DNA of 44,727 nucleotides from Paludibacterium sp. Its GTDB lineage: Bacteria; Pseudomonadota; Gammaproteobacteria; Burkholderiales; Chromobacteriaceae. The notes under the pieces were generated by a model. The model searched no databases. It was given only the letters and a program-made list of their open reading frames with translations, and was not told where the DNA came from. The translations under genes and the position numbers were made by a program. Positions 32,757-43,100 of the stretch are shown here, piece after piece; the first letter of the stretch is position 1; each line of letters starts with the position of its first letter. The stretch lies in contig NZ_JAFAND010000016.1 of assembly GCF_019232825.1 (NCBI RefSeq), positions 1 through 44,727 on the forward strand, written 5' to 3'.

Positions 32757-35540
32757 CCAGCGCCATCCTGCGCGCATCCCCGTGAACGGCGCGTCATCGA
32801 GCGCGATATCGCCATGGCGGCCCGGTGATAGCCGCCGCGGCGCCCAGTCCAGGCTGTCGAGCTGATGGCTGTCATTCAGGAACCAGTGCGGCAATGCCTG
32901 TGGTTGGCCACATGCGCCCAGTGTCACCCCCGTCGGCGAACGCTGCAGGCAAAGGAAGGGATGGCGCTGATTGACCAGGCGATACTGCGCATCGACGCGC
33001 CAGCGTTGCGCCGACGCGTGGGTTTCGCAGGCTGCTAGCGTCAAACGCCAGGCACCATCCGGCCGTAGGCTGAGGCAACGCTGGCTGTCCTGCCAGACGA
33101 GCTGCCTATAAGCGCGTTCTTCCGCCATATTGATTCCTTGGCCAATGTAATCTGGCCGATCTCGCTGCCAACTCGCGCCTAGCCGGGCCCAATCGAGCCG
33201 GCGCGCGCCGCCCGGCGCGCCCGCCAGCATGGCGGTGTCCTGCGTCGGCTGCCAGCGGAAGAACTGGTGATTGTCGGCGATATCGGCTTGGCCGATGGTC
33301 AGCTGTGGTCCACGCGCCTTGCCGTGCACGATCAACGACAAGTCTGGGCTGGCGCTGAGCACCAACTGGGCGCCGCGGTTGCCCGGTGTTTCGTCTTGAT
33401 GATGAAAGCGCGTGGCGCGCCACGTCCAGTGCTGGGTGGGCTCTCCGGCGCGGCATGGCTGCAGCGCGGCGTGGCCGGTGTAGCGGTAGGCGAGGGCGCG
33501 ATAGCTGCCGTGCCGCGCCTGCCCCTGGCGCGTTTGGTTGCGCCCCAGGCACAGCCAGGGCGAGGCCAATGGGGTCACGCGGCCATCTTTCTGCATGATC
33601 CATCGCTGCGCGGCCGTGCCGTCACAGTCGCGCGCGGCAACGCCGCGCTCGTCGGCGGCAAACCCCGGCGGCGGGCTCTCCTGGGCGCTCAGACAAAGGC
33701 GGGCGCCGCGTAGCGGCAGATTTCCGCCTTGCAAAACAATCGGCTGGCCTGCGCCAGGCGCGAGCGCCGGCAAGGCCGCCGGCGGGGGAGGCGCTGTGCG
33801 CACCGCCGGGCGCTCGCCGGCGATCGGCTCCGCGATCGGCTGCCACAGCACGGTCTCGCGCGGCGCGTCGGTGGTGGCAAAGTGCAGCAGGCCGTCGGGC
33901 AGCGCTGCCAGCAGCCGCACATCGTCGGCGATGAGCGGGTTGAGCCGGGTGGTGATCGCCACGCGTGGCGATCCCTGGATATGCCGCAGCGCCCAGCGTT
34001 GTGATGGCCGTCCCGCCACGCAGCGCTGCAAGCCGACGAAGGCCGGCCGGGCGTCATCGGTGGCCTGATGCAAGCCGGTATTGCCAAGACAGTGACCGGG
34101 ATGCTGCCGGCTGGCGAGCCGGCCCTGATCGAGAATCCATTGCTGCGCGGCATTGCTGGCCTGGCAGGGCGTCAGCCGCGCCAACCGCTCGCCGGGCGTG
34201 CGCAGCCGGGCGTCGGGGCCGGCATCGGTCAGACAGCGCTGGCCTAGTTGTAGCCGGTAGAGCGCGTGGGCTGCGTGTTCGCGCGTATGCAGCGCGTGAC
34301 GCCAGGGATCGGGCGGCGGAAGGGGGGGGCGCGGTTCGCCGGCCGGTCGCGCCGCCGGCGCCGCATGGCGTTGCCAGTCGGCGCGTAGATCCGGTTGCTC
34401 CCACCAGGCGAGCACGTGCCGGGTTTGCGGCTGGTAACCGAGCATCAAGTGAGGCTGGGCGCGATTGATCAGGCGTAACCCGCGGGTATCCCAATGCTGG
34501 CGCGCGTCACCCGGCCGGCAAGCGCGCAGTACGGCGATATCGCCACGGCTTTCCGGATGAGCGGGCGTATTGTGCTTGACGACGCATTGGCCGGGGTAAG
34601 CCAAACTGTGAAGCGCGCCCTGGTCGTCCAGCGCCCAGCGCTGGCCGGCCGAGACGGTATCGCAGCGCGCCACATAGAGCTCGCGCCAGTCATCGTCTTT
34701 CTTTGGCGCGCCGGTTTGCAGGCACTGGCCGTTGCCGAGTTCGAAGCGTTCGAAACGCAACCAAGGCCGTTCGCGGCGCGCGCGCGCCAACTGTTGCGCC
34801 AAGGTGTTGTCCGGGTGGTAGTACTTGCGGATTGCCGCCACATCCTCGGTCGACAGCTCCTGGAACCATCGGCCGGTGTTGCCTGGCCCATGCCGCAAAC
34901 GCACGAGCAGGGTGTCGGCCGGGTCGCCGAGCGCATCGAGCCGTTCGCCCTGCAGTCCGTCGTTGTAAGTGATCGAGTCGAAATCGACCGTGGTGCGCGG
35001 GTCGGCATACTCCGCCAGGGCCTTCGGGCGCCGCTCGCGGTCCATGATGGCCTGAAAGCGCTGGTTTTCATGCAAAAAGCCCAACGTGTGCATCAGTTCG
35101 TGCAGGGCGACCGCACGCGTTTTGCATTCCGCGCGGTCGGTGATTTGCAATGTGGCATGCGCGGGCAGGAAGCCGACGCTGGCCATGCCGCAGAAACCCC
35201 TATCCGGACTATCCGGCATCAGGGAGAAGCGCACCCGGCGCGGGTGATCGGGGCTCGCGATAAACAGCACCGCACGCTCGGTCTTCTGTTCGATGTGCCG
35301 CATGGCCTCGACGATCGCCTGGCGCGTAGCGGCATCCACCGGGTGTTGCGGCTGCAGCACCCAGCCGTTGGCGTCGATGGGCGCGGCGACGAACTCGTAG
35401 TACACCACGCCGCCCGGCCACAAGCGCCAGGTTTGATCGGCGGCGAGGTGAGTGGGCATGGCGTGGCCCCAGACGAAGCCGGGCGCAAACAACCACGGCA
35501 GGGCGGAAAGGACGCGCCGCGCACAGGATGAATCGTGCAT
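32751..35540 (-). CDS. Secreted astacin-like metalloprotease with ricin-type lectin domains
   Basis: A 929-residue exported protein starting MHDSSCARR with a signal peptide ending near FVWGHA (GGAG 10 bases upstream). The protease domain (about residues 30-240) has the zinc motif HELMHTLGFLHE (147-158) of astacin/metzincin M12A enzymes. Where the Met-turn SxMHY is expected, about 30 residues on, the sequence reads SITY (189-192), so the usual methionine is missing. The rest is beta-trefoil sequence with at least seven QxW motifs (QRW, QHW, QQW forms) in about three ricin-B-like blocks separated by proline-rich linkers. It probably binds glycans and degrades protein outside the cell. A nuclease gene lies divergently upstream. 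Confidence 0.8.
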   Translation of the reverse strand: MHDSSCARRVLSALPWLFAPGFVWGHAMPTHLAADQTWRLWPGGVVYYEFVAAPIDANGWVLQPQHPVDAATRQAIVEAMRHIEQKTERAVLFIASPDHPRRVRFSLMPDSPDRGFCGMASVGFLPAHATLQITDRAECKTRAVALHELMHTLGFLHENQRFQAIMDRERRPKALAEYADPRTTVDFDSITYNDGLQGERLDALGDPADTLLVRLRHGPGNTGRWFQELSTEDVAAIRKYYHPDNTLAQQLARARRERPWLRFERFELGNGQCLQTGAPKKDDDWRELYVARCDTVSAGQRWALDDQGALHSLAYPGQCVVKHNTPAHPESRGDIAVLRACRPGDARQHWDTRGLRLINRAQPHLMLGYQPQTRHVLAWWEQPDLRADWQRHAAPAARPAGEPRPPLPPPDPWRHALHTREHAAHALYRLQLGQRCLTDAGPDARLRTPGERLARLTPCQASNAAQQWILDQGRLASRQHPGHCLGNTGLHQATDDARPAFVGLQRCVAGRPSQRWALRHIQGSPRVAITTRLNPLIADDVRLLAALPDGLLHFATTDAPRETVLWQPIAEPIAGERPAVRTAPPPPAALPALAPGAGQPIVLQGGNLPLRGARLCLSAQESPPPGFAADERGVAARDCDGTAAQRWIMQKDGRVTPLASPWLCLGRNQTRQGQARHGSYRALAYRYTGHAALQPCRAGEPTQHWTWRATRFHHQDETPGNRGAQLVLSASPDLSLIVHGKARGPQLTIGQADIADNHQFFRWQPTQDTAMLAGAPGGARRLDWARLGASWQRDRPDYIGQGINMAEERAYRQLVWQDSQRCLSLRPDGAWRLTLAACETHASAQRWRVDAQYRLVNQRHPFLCLQRSPTGVTLGACGQPQALPHWFLNDSHQLDSLDWAPRRLSPGRHGDIALDDAPFTGMRAGWRWR

Positions 35541-35766
35541 TTGATGGGGACTCCAGGTCGCAGTGGATATGAAACGCGCCATACGGTGGCGCGCTGCTTA
35601 GTCACGACCTGCGCGATATTCAATCTGCGTGCAGAGGGATTTGGCCAGTATCTCTCGCCAGATTCGGGTTTGTCTGTCGGCGAGCGCGCTGCCCAACCGC
35701 GCTGACTCGACCTTCTCGCGCGTCCTGCCTAGGCTGGAGCATTCTCGATGGCGAGGGGGTGGCATC

Positions 35767-36624
35767 ATGTATAGGCAACGTGGTGGCCGGGGGTTTACCC
35801 GACCGCTTTCCTTGGCGCTTTGGATCGCCGGCGCGCCGGCTTGGTCGGGACCGCCCGCCGGATTCTACGATGCGGCGGCCGGACTGGCGGGCGAGCCGCT
35901 GGCCGCCACGCTGGCCGTCATCAGCAACCGCGAGCATCGACCGCTGTCGTCGCGCGCGCTATGGGACGCCATCGCCCAGACCGACGAGGATCCGGCGAAT
36001 CGCGCCAACGTCCGTACTTTGTACAGCAACCGCTCCATACCCAAGGTCTGCCGCGAGGGGCGCGCCCAGGCGCGCTGCAGCGAAACCTGGAACCGCGAGC
36101 ATGTTTGGCCCAAGTCGCGTGGTTTCCCGCAAAAGTCGCAATGGGCCCATACCGATCTGCATCATTTGCGCGCCGAGCTGCCGCGCTGCAATAGCGCGCG
36201 CGGTCATCTGGATTTCGGCACAGGAGGCGAACGGGTGGCCGGGTGCGCCACCTCGAAGCGTCACCGCGGGCCTGACTGGTGGGAGCCGCCGCGCGAGGTC
36301 CAGGGCGATGTGGCGCGCATGCTGTTCTATATGGCGATCCGTTATACCGGCGGGGACGCGGCCAGGGACCGCACGCCGGATCTACGGCTGGTGGACGAGG
36401 TGGCGATGGGCGCCGCCGGCCCGAGGATGGGCGCGCGCTGCATGCTGCTGCGCTGGCACGAGCAAGACCCGGTATCTCCGCGGGAGCGGCGGCGCAATGA
36501 CGTCATTGCGCGTCTGCAAGGCAACCGCAACCCGTTCATCGATCACGCGGATTTCGCGCAGCGGATTTGGGGCGGCGCTTGCGCCACGCCGCGGCCCGCG
36601 GTCGAGGTCAGCCCAGTTCCTTGA
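35767..36624 (+). CDS. Endonuclease I family secreted DNase
   Basis: A 285-residue EndA/NucM/Vvn-type nuclease that cuts DNA non-specifically in the periplasm or outside the cell. The ATG at 35767 follows GAGGGGG and starts a signal peptide (FTRPLSLALWIAGAPAWS). The active site is NREHVWPKS with its beta-beta-alpha-metal histidine, followed by AHTDLHHLRAELPRCNSARGH. Paired cysteines (VCREG/RCSET, RCNSAR, GCATS, RCMLL) fit the disulphides of this family. The C-terminal end overlaps the converging mfd stop by 17 bases. Confidence 0.9.
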   Translation: MYRQRGGRGFTRPLSLALWIAGAPAWSGPPAGFYDAAAGLAGEPLAATLAVISNREHRPLSSRALWDAIAQTDEDPANRANVRTLYSNRSIPKVCREGRAQARCSETWNREHVWPKSRGFPQKSQWAHTDLHHLRAELPRCNSARGHLDFGTGGERVAGCATSKRHRGPDWWEPPREVQGDVARMLFYMAIRYTGGDAARDRTPDLRLVDEVAMGAAGPRMGARCMLLRWHEQDPVSPRERRRNDVIARLQGNRNPFIDHADFAQRIWGGACATPRPAVEVSPVP

Positions 36625-39600
36625 AGAGCTCCTTGACCCGCACCACGCGCAGCGCCACCTCCTCGATGCCGATTTCCACACGCAGCTTGTCTTGGCCCGC
36701 CAGGCGGTAATTGCGTTTGCTTTGAATCAGGCTGATGATTTTCATCGGCTCGATGGGCGGGTTCGGTACGAAGGTGAGCTGTATGGCGCTGTCGCTGGCG
36801 TCGACTTTCTGCACGCCAAGCTGCTTGGCCGTCAGCCGCAGACGGTGACTGTCGATCAACGTCTTGACCGATTGCGGCGGCAGGCCGAAGCGGTCGATCA
36901 GCTCTTCATGGATGGCGTCGACCTCATCGTCGCGTTCGCAGGTTGCCAGCCGCTTATACAGCACTAGCCGCTCATGCACATCCGGGCAGTAATCTTCCGG
37001 CAGCAGCGCCGGGCTATGCAGGTTGATTTCGGTCGTGACGCCAAGCGGCGCGTCCAGATCGGGCTGGCGGCCCTTTTTCAAATCGCGCACCGCCTGTTTG
37101 AGCATTTCGGTGAACAGCGAGAAGCCGACCTCCTGCATTTCCCCCGACTGCCCCTCGCCCAATACCTCGCCGGCGCCGCGGATTTCCAGGTCGTGCATCG
37201 CCAGATAAAAACCGGCGCCGAGTTCCCCAGACAATTGAATGGCCTCAAGCCGCTTGGCGGCGTCGCGGGTCATGCCGTCCGGGGTGAGCAGGTAGGCGTA
37301 GGCCTGGTGGTGCGAGCGGCCGACACGGCCGCGCAGCTGGTGCAGTTGCGCCAGGCCGAACTTGTCGGCGCGGTTGATCAGAATGGTGTTGGCGTTGGGG
37401 ATGTCGATACCGGTTTCGATGATGGTCGAGCACAACAGCACGTTGAAGCGCTGCTGCAAGAAGTCGCGCATCACCTGCTCCAGCTCGCGCTCGCGCAACT
37501 GGCCGTGGGCGACGCCGATGCGTGCTTCCGGGATTAACTCGGCCAGCTTCTCGCGCATGTTCTCGATGGTGTCGACTTCGTTGTGGAGGAAGAAGACTTG
37601 ACCGCCCCGTTTCAGCTCGCGCAGCACCGCCTCGCGGATGACACCGTTCGACAGCGGGGTAACGAAGGTTTTGACCGCCAGTCGGCGCGATGGCGCGGTG
37701 GCGATGGCGGAGAAGTCGCGCAGGCCTTCCAGCGCCATCGACAACGTGCGCGGAATCGGCGTGGCGGTCAGCGTCAGCACGTCGACGTTGGCGCGCAGGC
37801 GCTTGAGCTGCTCTTTCTGCCGCACGCCGAAGCGGTGCTCCTCGTCGATGATCACCAGTCCCAGATTGTGGAAGACGATATCCGGCTGCACGAGTTTGTG
37901 CGTGCCGATGACGATGTCGACCGACCCCTTGGCCAGCCCTTCGAGCGCGGCCTTGGTTTCCTTGCCGGAGCGAAAGCGCGACAGCTCGGCGATTTTCACC
38001 GGCCAATCGGCAAAACGGTCGCTGAAGCTCTGGAAATGCTGCTCGGCCAAGAGCGTAGTCGGCACCAGCACCGCCACCTGCTTGCCCCCCATGACGGCGA
38101 CGAAGGCGGCCCGAAGCGCGACTTCGGTTTTGCCGAAGCCGACGTCGCCGCACACCAGGCGATCCATCGGCTTGCCGGCGCACATGTCGCCGATGACGGC
38201 CTCGATGGCGGTGGCCTGGTCCGGCGTTTCCTCGAAGCCGAAACCGGCCGCGAAGGCGTCGTAGTCGTGGTGCGACAAGGTGAACTGATGGCCTTCGCGC
38301 GCGGCGCGCTGGGCGTAGAGGTTGAGTAGTTCCGCCGCGGTGTCGCGCGCCTTTTCCGCCGCCTTGCGTTTGGCCTTTTCCCACTGCGGCGCACCCAGCC
38401 GGTGCAGCGGCGCCGCGTCGGTGGCGGCGCCGGCATAACGCGAGATCAAATGCAATTGCGATACGGGTACGTACAGCTTGGCGTCATCGGCGTACTCGAG
38501 CTGCATCATTTCGCTGGCGCCTTCGCCAAGGTCCATCGACACGAGCCCCATGTAGCGGCCGATGCCGTGCTGCTCGTGCACGACAGGGTCGCCGATTTTG
38601 ATTTCCGCCAGATCGCGCAGCACGGCGTCCGATTGCGCCCGGGTTTTGGCGCGTCGAGTGGCACTCTTGGCGATGTGCTGGTAGAGCTCGGTTTCCGTAA
38701 TGACCGCGACGTCCGGTTGGCTGAGTTGAAAGCCGCGGAACAACGGCGCCACGGTCAGTGCCAGCCGCGCGCTACCGGTCAGGAACCGCTGCCAGCCATC
38801 GACGGCTTCCGGGCGGATGCCGTTTTCGGCCAGGAACGCCAGCATGGTTTCACGGCGGCCCATGCTTTCGGCGGTGAGCAGCACCCGCGCCGTCTGCGTG
38901 CGCAAGTAGCTGGCGAGCCGATTCAGCGGCGCTTCGGCGCGGCGGTCGACGGCCAGGTTTGGCAGCGGCACGACCCCGGTTTCGACCTCTTCGCCGGCGG
39001 GAATGTCCAGGCGGGCGAAATCCTTCAATCGACGCATAAGGTCGTCCGGGCGCACGAACAGCTCGGCCGGCGGCAGCACGGGGCGCTCGCTGTCGCCCCT
39101 CGCCATTTGGTGGCGCGCTTCGATGTCGCGCCAAAACTGCTCGGCATCGGCGACATCAACCCGCAACAGCGCCAGCAGCGTGTCCGGGCCCAGGTAATCG
39201 AACAAGGTGGCGGTCTGTTCGAAGAACAGCGGCAGGTAGTATTCGATCCCGGCGGGGAACAACTGCTGCGACACGTCGCGGTAGATGCGGCTCTTGGACG
39301 GATCGCCCTCGATTTTTTCGCGATAGCGCTGGCGGAACTGGGTGACGCCGTTTTCGTCCGTCGGATATTCGCGCGCCGGTAGCATGCGAATTTCCTGTAC
39401 CGGATACAACGTGCGCTGCGTATCCGGATCGAAGGTGCGCAGCGTTTCGATTTCTTGGTCGAACAAGTCGATGCGGTAGGGCAACACCGAACCCATCGGG
39501 AAGAGGTCGATCAGGCCGCCGCGCAATGAAAATTCGCCCGGCTCCATCACTTGCGTGACGTGGTTGTAGCCGGCGGTGATCAGATCGGCGCGCAGCCGCT

Positions 39601-40030
39601 CGACGTCGAGCGTATCGCCGGTTTTGAGGAAAAAGGTGCGCGCCAGCAGAAAAGCCACCGGAGGCAGGCGAGTCATCACCGTCGGCAATGGCGCCAGCAC
39701 CACATCGCACTCGCCATGGCGGATCTGCCACAGCGTCGCCAGACGCTCGCTGACCAGATCGCTATGCGGCGAAAAGTGGTCGTAGGGCAACGTTTCCCAG
39801 TCCGGGAACAAGGCCACGCGCAGCGTGGGGTCGAAGAAGGGCAGCTCGGCCTGCAGCCGCTGCGCCGATTGGGCTTCGGGAGTAAGAATCAACAGCGGGC
39901 GGCCGGCGTGCCGGGCCAATCCGGCCAACCAGGCGGCATCCACACCTTCAGGCAGGGCGCCAATGCGTTGTTTCTGTCCTTGACTAGGAATTTCTGGGTA
40001 TTTGTCCAACATAAAGTGCTTCACATTCAT
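36608..40030 (-). CDS. mfd: Transcription-repair coupling factor Mfd
   Basis: A 1140-residue ATP-dependent translocase that removes stalled RNA polymerase and recruits UvrA. In order: the UvrB-like N-terminal module (FFPDWETLPYDHFSPHSDLVSERL), the RNA polymerase-binding domain (GDPVVHEQHGIGRY), the RecG-like helicase with motif I GDVGFGKTEVALRAAF and motif II DEEHRFG, the TLTATPIPRTL segment, motif VI QLRGRVGRSHHQAYAY, and the C-terminal domain. The usual length is about 1150. The start is either ATG 40030 or ATG 40012; I use 40030. A perfect -10 box lies 13 bases upstream. Confidence 0.96.
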   Translation of the reverse strand: MNVKHFMLDKYPEIPSQGQKQRIGALPEGVDAAWLAGLARHAGRPLLILTPEAQSAQRLQAELPFFDPTLRVALFPDWETLPYDHFSPHSDLVSERLATLWQIRHGECDVVLAPLPTVMTRLPPVAFLLARTFFLKTGDTLDVERLRADLITAGYNHVTQVMEPGEFSLRGGLIDLFPMGSVLPYRIDLFDQEIETLRTFDPDTQRTLYPVQEIRMLPAREYPTDENGVTQFRQRYREKIEGDPSKSRIYRDVSQQLFPAGIEYYLPLFFEQTATLFDYLGPDTLLALLRVDVADAEQFWRDIEARHQMARGDSERPVLPPAELFVRPDDLMRRLKDFARLDIPAGEEVETGVVPLPNLAVDRRAEAPLNRLASYLRTQTARVLLTAESMGRRETMLAFLAENGIRPEAVDGWQRFLTGSARLALTVAPLFRGFQLSQPDVAVITETELYQHIAKSATRRAKTRAQSDAVLRDLAEIKIGDPVVHEQHGIGRYMGLVSMDLGEGASEMMQLEYADDAKLYVPVSQLHLISRYAGAATDAAPLHRLGAPQWEKAKRKAAEKARDTAAELLNLYAQRAAREGHQFTLSHHDYDAFAAGFGFEETPDQATAIEAVIGDMCAGKPMDRLVCGDVGFGKTEVALRAAFVAVMGGKQVAVLVPTTLLAEQHFQSFSDRFADWPVKIAELSRFRSGKETKAALEGLAKGSVDIVIGTHKLVQPDIVFHNLGLVIIDEEHRFGVRQKEQLKRLRANVDVLTLTATPIPRTLSMALEGLRDFSAIATAPSRRLAVKTFVTPLSNGVIREAVLRELKRGGQVFFLHNEVDTIENMREKLAELIPEARIGVAHGQLRERELEQVMRDFLQQRFNVLLCSTIIETGIDIPNANTILINRADKFGLAQLHQLRGRVGRSHHQAYAYLLTPDGMTRDAAKRLEAIQLSGELGAGFYLAMHDLEIRGAGEVLGEGQSGEMQEVGFSLFTEMLKQAVRDLKKGRQPDLDAPLGVTTEINLHSPALLPEDYCPDVHERLVLYKRLATCERDDEVDAIHEELIDRFGLPPQSVKTLIDSHRLRLTAKQLGVQKVDASDSAIQLTFVPNPPIEPMKIISLIQSKRNYRLAGQDKLRVEIGIEEVALRVVRVKELFKELG

Positions 40031-40042
40031 GGCGCTCACGGT

Positions 40043-40048
40043 ATTATA
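40043..40048 (-). promoter_or_regulatory. -10 box of mfd
   Basis: A perfect TATAAT on the minus strand, 12 bases before the mfd start codon. The -35 at 17 bases is weak (TGAAAC). A start near 40035 leaves a very short 5' leader. Confidence 0.5.
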
Positions 40049-40084
40049 CCAGCAGCCCGAAGGCTGTTTCAGAAAGGTTCCCGA

Positions 40085-40101
40085 TAGGATTATGTATCCT
40101 A
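40085..40101. promoter_or_regulatory. Inverted repeat in the mfd/GGDEF-EAL divergent region
   Basis: TAGGAT (40085-40090), spacer TATGT, ATCCTA (40096-40101) is a perfect 6-bp inverted repeat midway between the two divergent genes, where an operator for either could lie. No regulator can be assigned. Confidence 0.3.
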
Positions 40102-40148
40102 GATAACGGGCAGCCGGCCGAAGGGGTGACGATGAGGAATCCGCGGGC

Positions 40149-43100
40149 GTGAATGCCAAAAGATTGTTCGATGCAGGGGGCTTCCTCTGTTTTCTCGCTG
40201 CCCTGGCTCTGTGGCCCCGGGCACCGCTTGCCGCCATTTCCCTGGCTTCATTTTTGCCGCATGGACTCTTCGCCGCCCAGGTGGTCCGCTCGCGCCGCGT
40301 TGCACCGGTTCTGTGGTGGCCGCTATGCGCGTTTGTTGTCGCGCTGTGGCTCATGCCCACCGGCTGGGCGCTTTGTCTCGCGAGTTCCCTCTATTTGCTT
40401 GCCGGCACGCTGTCGTTGGCCGGTCTGACCGCCGAGGTCGACTGGCTGGCAAGCCCTCTCTCGCTGTTGCGTCTTCTGGCGCGGCTGGTGCTCTATCCGG
40501 CGCTTCTTGTGGCGCTGCTGCTGTCGCTGCAGACGATGTTGTTCGAGGTGTCCGCGCACATGGGGTTGTGGGCCGGGATGGCCTGGGGCGACGTGAGTCT
40601 GAGCGTCGTGGCGCTGGTGCCGCTGGCGCTCTGCGAGCGCACGCTGGCGCGTCGGCGTCTATTCGAGCTGTCGCTGTATTTGTTGCTGACGCTGGGGCTT
40701 GGCTTGGCGCTCTATCCCGCCCGCCATCAGCTGCTGTTCCCCAGTGCATTGCTGTATCTGCCGGTGATCGTGGTGGCCGCCTTCCGCTTGACCTTGCGCG
40801 GCGTGTCGCTTATCAGCGTGATGGTGATGGTGATGCTGACGCTGTTTAACGCCGGCGGACCTTTCTACGGTGCGCTGGCGGATGGCCTGGTATTGCTGTC
40901 GGCGGTGCTGGTTGGGCTGATCGTGGCGGCGGGGGTCGAGGTGCAGCGCCGCCACGAGCGTCGGCTAGGCGAGTTTCAGGCGCGCATCGAGGCGCTGGTC
41001 AACAATAGCCCCAACCTGATGGCCTTCAAGGATCTGGATGGCCGCTACGCCATGGTGAACCGGGCCTATGCCAGCTATGTGGGCAAGGCGCCGATAGAGA
41101 TCCTCGGCAAGCGGCCTTCCGAGCTGTTCCCGCTCGACGTGGCCACGCGCATTCGCGGGCAGGACGAGATGGTGCTGCGTTGCCTGGAACCGCGACAGTT
41201 CGAATACGCCAGCGATCTGCATGACAGCCGTTATTCGCTGCTGGAGACCAAGTTCCCGCTGTTCGATGCGCAAGGGCTGCCGTCCGGCATCGGTTCGGTG
41301 GTGACCGACGTGACCGAACTGCGCCAACAGCAGCAGGCGGTGGTGGAGGCCGAGCAGAAATATGGCGCGCTGATTGAACAATCGCTGGCCGGTATCTTCA
41401 TCTTTCAGGATAGCCGCCTGGTCTATTTGAACGAAAAACTGGCCGAGATGTTGGGAGGATCCCCCGAGTCGCTGGAGGGGTACCGGCTGGAAGACTTGGT
41501 GGCGACCGGCGATCTCGTCCGAGTGCGCGAGCTGATTCGCCAGCGTTTCGACGATAACGTGCAAGTGATGCACTACACCACCCGCATTTCGCGCCGCGAT
41601 GGTTCGCTGCTGGATGTCGAGGTGCATAGCCGGCTCTTTGACTACAACGGCCGCCCAGCCAGCATCGGGTTTGCCCTCGATATTTCCGACCGCATCGCCG
41701 CCGACGCCAATCAGAAGCTCACCGCCAAGGTATTCGAAACCTCTGCCGAGGGGATTCTCATTTGCGACGCCGAATTGCGCATCATTGCGGTCAACGGCGC
41801 CTTCAGCCGCGTTACCGGCTATCAACGCGAGGAGGCGTTGGGCAAGGTCTCGCGCGTGTTTAGCGATGAGAGCCGCAGCAACTACGCCGAAATGATGAGC
41901 GCGCTCAACGAGCAGGGCTATTGGCGTGGCGAGCTGTTGGACCGGCGCAAGAACGGCGATTGGTATCCGGCCGAATTATCGCTGTCGCTGGTGCGCGATC
42001 CCCAAGGCGAAGTGGTGAATTATGTCGGCCTGTTTGCCGATATCACCGTGCGCAAGCAGGCGCAGGAGCGGATGAATTTCCTGGCCAATCACGACCCGTT
42101 GACCCGCCTGCCAAACCGCAGCTGCTTGATTTCGGCTCTGGAAGATCAACTGCTGACCATGTCCGAGGGCGGCGGCAAGCTCGCGGTGATCTTCATCGAT
42201 CTGGACCGCTTCAAGCTGATCAACGATTCGTTCGGCCATCAGTCGGGCGATGAGCTTTTGCGAGTGATCGCCATCCGCTTGGCCAATACCGTCGGCGAGC
42301 GCGGCATGCTGGCGCGGCTGGGTGGCGACGAATTCACTTTGCTGATGTCGGATTTCGAGAACCTCGGCGACCTATCGATCATCGCCGAGCAGGTGCTGGG
42401 GGTGCTGGCCAAGCCGTTGCAGCTGGAAGAGCACGAGGTGTTCGTCACCGGCAGTATCGGCATCAGCGTCTATCCCAACGATGGCGCCGACGCGCGCACG
42501 CTGCTGAAGAATGCCGATGTGGCCATGTATCGCGCCAAGGACGCCGGCAAGAATACTTACGAGTTCTTCAACGCGGAAATGAACGCCCAGACCGTGGAGC
42601 GGCTGGTGCTGGAAAACAGCCTGCGTCAGGCGTTGGAGCGCGACGAGTTCGAGCTGCATTTCCAGCCGCAGGTGGACGCGGTCACCCGCTCCTTGATCGG
42701 CGTCGAGGTGCTGTTGCGCTGGCGGCATCCGCAGCAAGGGTTGGTGGCGCCGGGACGCTTCATCCCCTTGGCGGAGGAAACCGGGCTGATCAAACCGATC
42801 GGCGCCTGGGTGCTCAAGGAGGCTTGCCGCCAGCTCAAGCGCTGGGACCGCGAGGGGTTGTCCGTGCCGAGGCTGGCGGTCAACCTGTCGGCGCGTCAGT
42901 TCGAGCAGGCCAACCTGATCAGCCTGGTGCACGCCGCGCTGGAAGAAAGCGGCATCGCGCCGCAGCGGCTGGAACTGGAAATCACCGAAAGCATGATTAT
43001 GCAGAACCCGGTCGAGACCGTGCGCATTCTCAATGAACTGAAAAACCTGGGCGTGCAGCTGGCGATCGACGATTTCGGTACCGGCTATTCCTCGCTGTCG

